From the NCBI GenBank assembly GCA_016206995.1, contig JACQQN010000077.1, forward strand, positions 1-5,651: a DNA stretch of 5,651 bases, read 5' to 3'. Source of the DNA: Candidatus Omnitrophota bacterium (GTDB lineage Bacteria > Omnitrophota > Omnitrophia > Omnitrophales > Abzuiibacteriaceae). Below, piece after piece: positions 1 through 5,251 of this stretch (the stretch's first letter is position 1; each line of letters starts with the position of its first letter). The position numbers and the translations under genes are program-made. A model generated the notes under the pieces. That model was not told the DNA's origin and ran no database searches. It was given only the letters and a program-made list of their open reading frames with translations.

Positions 1-1376
1 ACCCTAAATTGTTATTATGGAACAAGTTTTTATCTTTAGTAAAAACAAACCCTGAAATTTGCTCAAAATTATTTCAGACTTCCGTTGAGAAAGTTTTGCA
101 ACATGATTTGGCAACGATTATTTACACCTCTGGTACTACAGGGCCGCCTAAAGGTGTGATGCTGACTCATGCAAATTTTCTTCAGAATTGTGTAGATTCA
201 ATGGATGCTATTAGCCTGGGAGAGCGGGACACGACGCTTTCATTTTTACCGCTGAGTCATGTTTTCGAGCGGATGGCAGGGTTTTATTTCCCCATAATGT
301 GCGGTGCAACAATCGCTTATGCAGAGAATATGAACACGGTTCCACAAAATTTGCGTGAAGTAAAGCCGACAATTGCATGTGCAGTGCCTCGTGTTTATGA
401 AAAAGTTTATGCTCGTGTTGCTGATACCATTGAACACAGCCCGCCATTTTTACAAAAATTAATTCGGTGGGCGATTGAAATAGGCCATCGATCGATTCCA
501 TTCCGCTTAGCAGGAAGGTGTCTTCCACCGTTCCTTTGGTTATGTTATCAGTTTGCAAAAGTTCTTGTGTTTCAAAAATTAAAACGACAGTTAGGAGGGC
601 GTCTACGGTTCTTTATTTCGGGAGGAGCACCACTCCCGAAGAAGTTGGGAGAGTTCTTTTTCGCAGCTGGCATTTATATTTTAGAAGGGTATGGACTGAC
701 AGAAACTTCTCCCGTAATTTCAGTCAACCGGTTGAATCAGCTTAAGTTTGGAACGGTGGGTGTGCCGCTTGCACAAGTGGAAACGCGTATTGCAAGTGAC
801 GGCGAAATTATCGTGCGTGGTCCCAGTGTTATGCTGGGATATTACCAAAATCCTCAAGCGACTGCCGAAGTCATACGAGAAGGTTGGTTTCACACGGGAG
901 ACATCGGCCAATTTGATTCTGAAGGCTTTTTAATGATCACGGATCGCAAAAAGGACATTATTGTTACTTCCGGGGGAAAGAACTTATCTCCGCAAAACAT
1001 TGAAAATTTACTTTTAAGAAGCCGTGCGATCCAACAAGCCGTTGTAATTGGCGACCAACACAATTATCTTGTCGCTTTGATTGTCCCAAATTTCACTTAC
1101 TTTTTTGAGCAATCTGATTTAAAAGGGCGCACAAATGAAGAAGTGAGTCAACTTCCCTTAGTGAATGAATTTGTCAGGCAGGAAATTGATCGCGAAACAG
1201 CAGAGCTAGCAAGTTATGAAAAAATTAAATATTTTTGCCTGCTTCCTCGTGAATTAACTCAAGAGAATGGTGAGTTGACACCAACGCTTAAAGTGAAACG
1301 AAAAGTTGTTGGGGAACGTTATGGACGATTAATCGAAGCAATGTACTTAGAAGGCGAAAAGAAAAAATCACCGTGA
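1..1376 (+). CDS. Long-chain fatty acid-CoA ligase, 5'-truncated by window edge
   Basis: This is an AMP-forming adenylating enzyme that converts fatty acid, ATP and CoA to acyl-CoA, AMP and PPi, probably in the cytoplasm or at the inner membrane. The frame is open to the left edge (first whole codon at 3), so TTG at 9 is not a start. About 457 codons remain, while FAA1/FadD15-type family members are about 600 residues, so roughly 130-150 N-terminal residues lie outside. All core motifs after that point are visible in order: the P-loop YTSGTTGPPKG near 123-155, EGYGLTETSP at 684-713, the TGD motif at 894-902, the DRKKD hinge at 942-956, and the C-terminal TPTLKVKRK segment with the probable catalytic lysine at 1296-1298. 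The motif YGLTETSP and the FLPLSHVFER stretch (about 246-275) fit long-chain acyl-CoA synthetases better than acetyl-CoA synthetases or NRPS modules; chain length cannot be read. Its TGA overlaps the GTG of the hydrolase, implying translational coupling. Confidence 0.93.
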   Translation, partial: PKLLLWNKFLSLVKTNPEICSKLFQTSVEKVLQHDLATIIYTSGTTGPPKGVMLTHANFLQNCVDSMDAISLGERDTTLSFLPLSHVFERMAGFYFPIMCGATIAYAENMNTVPQNLREVKPTIACAVPRVYEKVYARVADTIEHSPPFLQKLIRWAIEIGHRSIPFRLAGRCLPPFLWLCYQFAKVLVFQKLKRQLGGRLRFFISGGAPLPKKLGEFFFAAGIYILEGYGLTETSPVISVNRLNQLKFGTVGVPLAQVETRIASDGEIIVRGPSVMLGYYQNPQATAEVIREGWFHTGDIGQFDSEGFLMITDRKKDIIVTSGGKNLSPQNIENLLLRSRAIQQAVVIGDQHNYLVALIVPNFTYFFEQSDLKGRTNEEVSQLPLVNEFVRQEIDRETAELASYEKIKYFCLLPRELTQENGELTPTLKVKRKVVGERYGRLIEAMYLEGEKKKSP

Positions 1377-2233
1377 AATGTGACGAAGGTTATTTTCAAG
1401 CAAAAGATGGAATCAAACTTTTTTATCGTGCTTGGGAACAGTCTCAAGCGACACCAAACGTTTGTATTCTCATTCATGGATACGGCGACCATTCAGGACG
1501 TTATAATGAATTGATTGGGTCGCTATCTGAATTACCATTTTCGTTTTATGCTTTTGATTTAAGAGGGCAAGGGCGTTCAGGCGGCCGGCGGGTTTTTGTA
1601 GATTATTTTCATCAGTATGCAGCAGATTGTAATGATTTTCTTCAGTTTTTAGGTAACCAAGGTAAGATCCGATCCAAGAAACTATTCTTATTTGGGCATA
1701 GCCTGGGTGGCTTAATTGCAATCCAGGTGGCTTCGCAAGACCAAGGGGAATGGAGCGGTCTCATCTTGTCGTCACCATGCTTTCAATTGTATGGAGTTTC
1801 GTGGTCGCTTATTCTCAGATTTTTTGTTAAAATTCTTGCTCGACTCGCACCGCATCTTGTGATGCGTAACCTGGTAAAACCCCGGTACTTATTTCATGAT
1901 TCGAAGCGAATGGAGGAGTATCTAAAAGATTCTCAAATAGAGCGCAGAGTGGCGGTGCACTTGGCGAATGAAATCGTAAAGGCATGCCAGTGTGCACAGA
2001 AAGAAAGAATTAGATTGCAGGCACCCCTTCTTGTTCTTGCAAGTGGCGATGATCGGATCGTGTCGCTTCCTGCGACGCAAAATTGGTTTGATAAAGTTCA
2101 AGCGGTGTCAAAAAAAATGGTAACTTACCCGAACTTGTATCATGAGATTTTTAATGAAACAGATCCAAAACCCGTTCAAGATCTCAAAGAATTTCTAGCT
2201 GCTGAGAGTAAAGGAGATCACAATGAAGATTAA
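1373..2233 (+). CDS. Alpha/beta hydrolase, monoacylglycerol lipase/lysophospholipase type
   Basis: This 286-residue serine hydrolase has no signal peptide, so it is probably cytoplasmic. The order of motifs matches the monoglyceride lipase / PldB-like (Hydrolase_4) family: oxyanion region HGYGDHSGRY at residues 35-44, FDLRGQGRSGG at 61-71, nucleophile elbow GHSLGG with Ser110, catalytic Asp227 in SGDDRIV, and His257 in YHEIFNE. The segment at about 135-190 is hydrophobic and probably forms the lid over the acyl site. Expected reaction: hydrolysis of a mono-acyl glycerol or lysophospholipid ester to free fatty acid; the true substrate is inferred from family only. The GTG start at 1373 overlaps the ligase stop by 4 nt and has only a weak purine-rich stretch upstream, so reinitiation from the ligase is likely. 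Starting here gives the usual N-terminal strand (GYFQAKDGIKLFYRAW). Its neighbour, the acyl-CoA ligase, could activate the released fatty acid. The last 11 nt overlap the next small gene. Confidence 0.9.
   Translation: MKCDEGYFQAKDGIKLFYRAWEQSQATPNVCILIHGYGDHSGRYNELIGSLSELPFSFYAFDLRGQGRSGGRRVFVDYFHQYAADCNDFLQFLGNQGKIRSKKLFLFGHSLGGLIAIQVASQDQGEWSGLILSSPCFQLYGVSWSLILRFFVKILARLAPHLVMRNLVKPRYLFHDSKRMEEYLKDSQIERRVAVHLANEIVKACQCAQKERIRLQAPLLVLASGDDRIVSLPATQNWFDKVQAVSKKMVTYPNLYHEIFNETDPKPVQDLKEFLAAESKGDHNED
2211..2216 (+). promoter_or_regulatory. Shine-Dalgarno for the small lipoprotein
   Basis: AAGGAG lies inside the end of the hydrolase gene, 6 nt before the ATG at 2223. It is one of the two best ribosome binding sites in the window, and is a main reason to believe that the overlapping 45-codon frame is translated. 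Confidence 0.75.
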
Positions 2234-2360
2234 ATGGATTTTAGGATTAATTGTATTGACTGGGTTGCTGAGTGGGTGTGGGGAAACATTTCGTGGTATT
2301 GGGCGCGATACCTCTCGGATTATCTATGGCGCGAAAACTATTTTTGTAAGTCAGAAATAA
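2223..2360 (+). CDS. Small entericidin-like lipoprotein (45 aa)
   Basis: This 45-codon gene, ATG to TAA, is easily missed because of its size. The peptide has a short basic start (MKIKW), a hydrophobic stretch at residues 6-17 and a perfect lipobox LSGC with Cys19, leaving a mature lipopeptide of 27 residues. The mature start, CGETFRGIGRD, closely follows the entericidin pattern (C, N/E-T, x, RG, V/I, G, x, D) known from E. coli EcnA/EcnB. Entericidins are small membrane lipoproteins, reported in E. coli as a bacteriolytic toxin and its antidote; many homologues elsewhere have no known role. Here only one copy is seen and the C-terminal half (SRIIYGAKTIFVSQK) is less glycine-rich than EcnB, so a toxic function should not be assumed. 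It starts 11 nt inside the hydrolase gene with a strong Shine-Dalgarno, and the following lipoprotein gene begins 13 nt after its stop. Glycine follows Cys19, so no inner-membrane retention signal of the Asp+2 type is present. Confidence 0.8.
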   Translation: MKIKWILGLIVLTGLLSGCGETFRGIGRDTSRIIYGAKTIFVSQK

Positions 2361-2362
2361 AT

Positions 2363-2368
2363 AAAGGA
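2363..2368 (+). promoter_or_regulatory. Shine-Dalgarno for the 225-aa lipoprotein
   Basis: AAAGGA lies 5 nt before ATG 2374, in the 13-nt gap after the small lipoprotein gene. It fixes the start at 2374, which also gives a well-formed lipoprotein signal. Confidence 0.65.
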
Positions 2369-2373
2369 AAAGT

Positions 2374-3051
2374 ATGGTGACTAAGCACTTGGGATTTCGG
2401 ATTTGTGCTGCGATGGTGTGCGTTGCGATGATTGGATCATTGTCAGGGTGTGCGCAATACAAGCGTCCAACCTTAATGATTAAAGTGCCTGACTTCTATG
2501 AAAATAGAGTGAACACGCACCAATTGACTTTAGTGGCCGACCCTTATTTTGAGCAGTCAAAAATAGAGTACATTTTCAATACAAATTTACTAGATGAGGG
2601 ATTTCTCCCAATTCATTTTATTGCTTTTAACTATGGCGGAGAGTCTTATGATTTGTCGGAGGCACACTTTACGCTGATGAGAGATGATGGTTTGGTGTAT
2701 GAACCCATGACACCCAAAGAGGTAGCAAAGAAAGTTTTAAAACACACCTCGCTCCGAATGGTTGGCTGGGGATTTGCCGGGTTAATTATTTTAAGCATTC
2801 CATTTTCATTGACAGCAGGAATTGATTCATTTCGTGCCAATAAAAAAATTAGAGAAGCGATCACGAAAGAAACGCTTCGCATTTTTCAAATTGGTCCCAA
2901 AGAAGTGCTTGATGGGTTCTATTTTTTTAGAATTGGCAAGAATTCTAAGAGTACTCAAGAAGCGCTGAAGCGGAAATATCAGTTTCGAATTGAAAAGCTC
3001 GTGCAGGTCGAAACAGATCAAGCTTATGAATTTGTCATTGGATTGAATTAA
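2374..3051 (+). CDS. Uncharacterised lipoprotein with an internal hydrophobic segment
   Basis: This is a 225-residue envelope protein of a family I do not recognise by name. The N-terminus is a lipoprotein signal: a short basic start, a hydrophobic core at about 8-22, and lipobox LSGC with Cys26, followed by Ala27 (no Asp at +2, so outer-membrane sorting would be expected under the Lol rule). Residues about 50-110 look like beta-sandwich strands (alternating hydrophobic residues, LPIHFIAFNYGG, then SEAHFTLMRDDGLVYEPMT). Residues about 129-150 form a second, clearly hydrophobic stretch (MVGWGFAGLIILSIPF). The C-terminus returns to strands (FQIGPKEVLDGFYFFRIGKN and a basic tail region). AAAGGA at 2363-2368, 5 nt before ATG 2374, supports the start. 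The tight spacing to the small lipoprotein upstream suggests co-expression. No enzyme motif is visible; a structural or assembly role in the envelope is only a guess. Confidence 0.8.
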   Translation: MVTKHLGFRICAAMVCVAMIGSLSGCAQYKRPTLMIKVPDFYENRVNTHQLTLVADPYFEQSKIEYIFNTNLLDEGFLPIHFIAFNYGGESYDLSEAHFTLMRDDGLVYEPMTPKEVAKKVLKHTSLRMVGWGFAGLIILSIPFSLTAGIDSFRANKKIREAITKETLRIFQIGPKEVLDGFYFFRIGKNSKSTQEALKRKYQFRIEKLVQVETDQAYEFVIGLN

Positions 3052-3064
3052 TATTTTTAAACTA

Positions 3065-3355
3065 TTGATTGACAAGGTTGTTACCCTCTTGATTAGGGAC
3101 GCAAAGAAAAAAAAACAGACAGGCGGTATATTAAGCACGCTTTTATTTATTGTCGTTTTTCTTGTTGCGATAGTATTTGGCTGGTATTGGTATCAAGAAA
3201 ATCCAGAGGTTATACAAGGTTGGTTGGGGCATCATCCAAGTGAAGACCGCGGTTACCTAACATACGAAGAATATTTAAGTAAAAAGAAAAGAGAAAAAAC
3301 TTTAGAAAGTTGGAAGTCTTGGGTTGAGAAGACGTTCGGCCAGGTGCATAAATAG
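3065..3355 (+). CDS. Small single-pass membrane protein, non-ATG start
   Basis: This is an unrecognised membrane protein of 96 residues if it starts at TTG 3065, or 88 if at TTG 3089. The frame opens at 3047 (TGA at 3044) and holds no ATG before the membrane segment. TTG 3065 has no visible Shine-Dalgarno; TTG 3089 has a partial one (ACAAGG, 3072-3077, 11 nt upstream). The layout is a basic N-terminus with four lysines (residues 14-17), one transmembrane helix at about 21-43 ending in aromatic residues (WYWY), then about 50 polar residues rich in Lys, Glu and Trp, including a probable helix (YEEYLSKKKREKTLESWKSW). By the positive-inside rule the N-terminus is cytoplasmic and the C-terminal part lies in the periplasm. 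The lysines are coded by a run of nine A (3107-3115). It sits close behind the lipoprotein gene in the same direction, so it is probably the last gene of that unit. It is the least certain protein gene here. Confidence 0.6.
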   Translation: MIDKVVTLLIRDAKKKKQTGGILSTLLFIVVFLVAIVFGWYWYQENPEVIQGWLGHHPSEDRGYLTYEEYLSKKKREKTLESWKSWVEKTFGQVHK

Positions 3356-3425
3356 TGCCGGAACCAGTAAATTTCAAAAATCGGTCATGGGCAAAAAATC
3401 GTTAGTTTTGATATTCATTTTTTTG

Positions 3426-3431
3426 TATAGC
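3426..3431 (+). promoter_or_regulatory. Candidate -10 element for the tRNA gene
   Basis: TATAGC follows a T-rich stretch (T7 at 3418-3424) in the 97-nt gap before the tRNA. It would give transcription starting near 3437-3439, about 15 nt before the mature tRNA. No good -35 hexamer is present at the right distance (TTGATA at 3408-3413 is too close), so this is a weak call; the tRNA could also be transcribed from upstream. Confidence 0.2.
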
Positions 3432-3452
3432 TAGCAAGTTTTAAATTGTTAT

Positions 3453-3525
3453 GGGGCGGTAGTTCAGTTGGGAGAACGCCACATTCGCATTGTGGAGGTC
3501 AGGGGTTCAACTCCCCTCCGCTCCA
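3453..3525 (+). tRNA. tRNA-Ala (anticodon CGC)
   Basis: A complete 73-nt cloverleaf can be folded by eye. The acceptor stem GGGGCGG (3453-3459) pairs with CCGCTCC (3518-3524), including the G3:U70 wobble that is the identity mark for alanyl-tRNA synthetase. The D-stem is GTTC (3462-3465) with GAAC (3474-3477). The anticodon stem is CCACA (3479-3483) with TGTGG (3491-3495) around the loop TTCGCAT, giving anticodon CGC (3486-3488), which reads the alanine codon GCG. A 5-nt variable loop follows, then T-stem AGGGG (3501-3505) with CCCCT (3513-3517) around TTCAACT. The discriminator is A3525. CCA is not encoded (AAAATC follows), so the end must be added by CCA-adding enzyme. It lies 79 nt upstream of the metal-binding protein gene. 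Confidence 0.97.
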
Positions 3526-3538
3526 AAATCTTTAGCTT

Positions 3539-3551
3539 CAGGTTTAACCTG
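3539..3551 (+). promoter_or_regulatory. Palindrome CAGGTTTAACCTG, possible operator
   Basis: This is a perfect 13-bp palindrome with one central base, 13 nt after the tRNA and 53 nt before the binding-protein start. Its half sites AGGTT/AACCT resemble those of DtxR/MntR-family metal repressors, which is suggestive next to a metal importer. It could instead form a 5-bp hairpin with a TTA loop in RNA, but no T-run follows, so it is not a standard terminator. Assignment to a regulator is inference. Confidence 0.3.
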
Positions 3552-3575
3552 GTCGATTTGGACAAGATTGCAACC

Positions 3576-3586
3576 AGTTATTAACT
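3576..3586 (+). promoter_or_regulatory. Palindrome AGTTATTAACT, possible operator
   Basis: This perfect 11-bp palindrome with one central base ends 18 nt before the ATG at 3605. Its centre is 36 bp from that of the palindrome at 3539-3551, and both fit AGKTWTWAMCT. A weak promoter can be proposed across it (TGGACA at 3559-3564, then TTAACT at 3581-3586 after 16 nt), in which case a bound repressor would cover the -10 region. The low complexity of the motif means chance cannot be excluded. Confidence 0.25.
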
Positions 3587-3604
3587 ACCAAAGGTTTCAT
3601 AGAG

Positions 3605-4486
3605 ATGAACAGAAATTTATTTTTAGTTGTCAGCGTGACAGTTTTCATATTACAGCAAACCGGTTTTGCTGAAACCCCGCAAGAGAAAATCAATGTTACC
3701 GTTTCAATTCCGCCACTCGCTCAATTTGTTGAGCAAGTGGCGGGTGATTATGCCACCGTGCAAATCATGGTTCGTCCTGGAGCAAATCCGCATGCATACG
3801 AGCCTGCGCCAAGCCAATTGAGAGGCTTGGTGCGTTCTCAATTATACGTTGCAGTCGGAAGCGGTATTGAATTTGAGGTTGTATGGTTAGAAAAGCTCAA
3901 GGCCATAAACCCAAAGATGAAGGTTTATAAAGTGGCTGGGGAGACCTCATTGTCTCCAGATCGGACAAATGGCGAGAAGCACGATCACGGCAATTTAGAT
4001 CCTCATGTTTGGCTTTCTTTGCGCCGCGCTGTCGAAATGGTTCAAAAAATTAAAATCACGATGATCCAGATTGATCCCAAGCACCAATTGCAATATGAAA
4101 GAAATGCTGCAGTCTTCACAAAAACACTCACGGAATTAGATCTTGAAGCAATCAAACTTTTTCAGGGGTTTCACGGGAGAAGTTTCTTGGTTTACCATCC
4201 GGCTTGGGCATATTTTGCGCGTGATTATGGATTAAAAGAAATCGTGATTGAAGAAAATGGAAAAGAACCAAGTGTAGCGCACATGGCAAAAGTGATTAAA
4301 ATGGCACGCGATGAGGGGATTAAGACTGTTATCGTGTCACCGCAGTTCAGTGAAAAAAGTGCGCAAGTTGTGGCAAGAGAAATTAGTGGGAGAATTATTG
4401 TTGCAGATGATCTTGCACAGGATTACATTGGAAATATGCGTCAATTGATTCACCAACTAGCGAGTACCTTAGAGAGTTCTGTATGA
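3605..4486 (+). CDS. znuA: Zinc/manganese ABC transporter substrate-binding protein
   Basis: This 293-residue periplasmic metal-binding protein belongs to the cluster A-I family (ZnuA/TroA/PsaA). The signal peptide covers residues 1-22 (MNRN, a hydrophobic core, cleavage after TGFA); there is no lipobox, so the protein is soluble in the periplasm. Metal ligands by family alignment are His63 in NPHAYEP, His134 in LDPHVW, His198 in VYHPAW and an Asp in VADDLAQDY (268 or 269). Histidine at the third position, where manganese proteins such as PsaA have glutamate, favours zinc or TroA-like mixed use. The acidic His-rich loop of typical ZnuA is reduced to a short EKHDHG at 124-129. The family backbone helix lies at about residues 139-185. 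A modest Shine-Dalgarno AAAGG (3590-3594) is 10 nt before the ATG. Its stop overlaps the ATPase start (ATGA), so the two are translationally coupled. The symbol is given for the family; manganese or iron cannot be excluded. Confidence 0.9.
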   Translation: MNRNLFLVVSVTVFILQQTGFAETPQEKINVTVSIPPLAQFVEQVAGDYATVQIMVRPGANPHAYEPAPSQLRGLVRSQLYVAVGSGIEFEVVWLEKLKAINPKMKVYKVAGETSLSPDRTNGEKHDHGNLDPHVWLSLRRAVEMVQKIKITMIQIDPKHQLQYERNAAVFTKTLTELDLEAIKLFQGFHGRSFLVYHPAWAYFARDYGLKEIVIEENGKEPSVAHMAKVIKMARDEGIKTVIVSPQFSEKSAQVVAREISGRIIVADDLAQDYIGNMRQLIHQLASTLESSV

Positions 4487-5235
4487 ATGAAAAGGCAATT
4501 GATCTAAAGGGTGTCTGGGTGCATTATGATGCAACTTTGGTACTGAAAGACATTCATTTAGCAATCGATCAAAATATTTTATTGGGCATTATTGGACCAA
4601 ATGGCGCTGGGAAAACCACGTTGCTCAAAATAATTTTAGGCTTGATCGAGCCCGAGCAGGGTGATGTGAGAGTGCTTGGAAGGTACCCTAAAGAAGCGAG
4701 GCGGTGGGTAGGGTATGTACCCCAGCGGGGTTTGATTGACCATGATTTTCCGATTAATGTCTGGGACGTGGTTTTGATGGGGAGGCTTGCGAGGCATCGG
4801 CTTTTTTCAGGTTACACAGCTGAGGATAAAGCGAGCACCCGTGAAGCTTTAGAAAAAGTAAATTTGCTAGAGCTTAAAGATAGGCAGATAGGGGAGTTAT
4901 CTGAGGGCGAACGGCAGCGGGTCTTTATTGCTCGAGCGTTGGTGAATGATTCCAAACTTCTTCTCTTAGATGAACCAACCGCAAGTGTTGATCAACGGGT
5001 CCAAAGTGGGCTTTATGAATTGCTCGCAAAATTGAAAAAGGAACATACCATTGTTTTAATTTCTCATGATATTGGTGTTATCTCTGCTTATGTTGATAAA
5101 ATTGCTTGCCTGAACGTTCAGCTCTATTTTCATGATACGAAAGAAGTATCAAAAGAAGATCTAGAGGCAGTTTATGGGTGTCCTTTTGATCTGATTGGGC
5201 ATGGTTTACCGCATCGCGTTGTACACAAACATTAG
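4483..5235 (+). CDS. znuC: Zinc/manganese ABC transporter ATP-binding protein
   Basis: This 250-residue ABC ATPase powers metal import at the inner face of the inner membrane. Motifs visible are Walker A GPNGAGKTT at 38-46 (Lys44), Q-loop Gln81 in YVPQ, signature LSEGERQRV at 139-147, Walker B LLLLDEP with Asp163 and Glu164, D-loop SVD at 168-170, and H-loop His195 in LISHD. The signature has Glu141 where LSGGQ has the first glycine of the pair, an uncommon but tolerated variant. The C-terminus, with GCPFDLIGHGLPHRVVHKH, is the tail typical of ATPases in this metal family rather than of ferric-siderophore ATPases, and contains four histidines in the last eleven residues. The ATG overlaps the binding-protein stop by 4 nt, with AGAGAG at 4471-4476 as a weak ribosome binding site. 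Functional assignment is firm at family level; metal identity follows from the binding protein. Confidence 0.93.
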   Translation: MNEKAIDLKGVWVHYDATLVLKDIHLAIDQNILLGIIGPNGAGKTTLLKIILGLIEPEQGDVRVLGRYPKEARRWVGYVPQRGLIDHDFPINVWDVVLMGRLARHRLFSGYTAEDKASTREALEKVNLLELKDRQIGELSEGERQRVFIARALVNDSKLLLLDEPTASVDQRVQSGLYELLAKLKKEHTIVLISHDIGVISAYVDKIACLNVQLYFHDTKEVSKEDLEAVYGCPFDLIGHGLPHRVVHKH

Positions 5236-5240
5236 TGAGT

Positions 5241-5245
5241 GAGGG
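5241..5245 (+). promoter_or_regulatory. Shine-Dalgarno for the permease
   Basis: GAGGG lies 6 nt before ATG 5252 in the 16-nt gap after the ATPase stop. It selects that ATG; a GTG at 5236 is in another frame and closes at once. Confidence 0.65.
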
Positions 5246-5251
5246 TTTTTG

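Noticed and set aside
211..558. Open frames on the minus strand inside the acyl-CoA ligase (also 246-437 and 720-911)
   Set aside because: They lie opposite a well-conserved enzyme, have no Shine-Dalgarno of note, and their translations look like random composition.
518..933. Plus-strand open frames at 518-745 and 748-933
   Set aside because: Out-of-frame shadows of the ligase, whose motifs are intact across the same bases.
2247..2462. Minus-strand frame of 71 codons across the small lipoprotein
   Set aside because: The sense strand has a better supported gene with lipobox and ribosome binding site; the antisense peptide has no recognisable feature.
2223..3051. Toxin-antidote pair of entericidin type formed by the two lipoproteins
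   Set aside because: Only the first resembles an entericidin; the second is a large unrelated lipoprotein, so nothing in the sequence supports an antidote relation.
3069..3097. Possible promoter with a perfect TTGACA at 3069-3074
   Set aside because: No acceptable -10 hexamer lies 16-18 nt downstream (GATTAG/ATTAGG), and transcription would start inside the membrane-protein frame after both possible start codons.
2646..3138. Minus-strand frames opposite the 225-aa lipoprotein and the membrane protein
   Set aside because: Shadows of sense-strand genes; the phenylalanine run comes from the antisense of the A9 tract.
3392..3425. A/T-only hairpin (CAAAAAAT with ATTTTTTTG) as a terminator of the first operon
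   Set aside because: The stem is almost all A-T with a bulge and a long loop, and the T-run is part of the stem; not a convincing intrinsic terminator.
3490..3672. 60-codon plus-strand frame starting within the tRNA
   Set aside because: It begins inside the tRNA anticodon arm and runs out of frame into the binding-protein gene; not credible as a protein.
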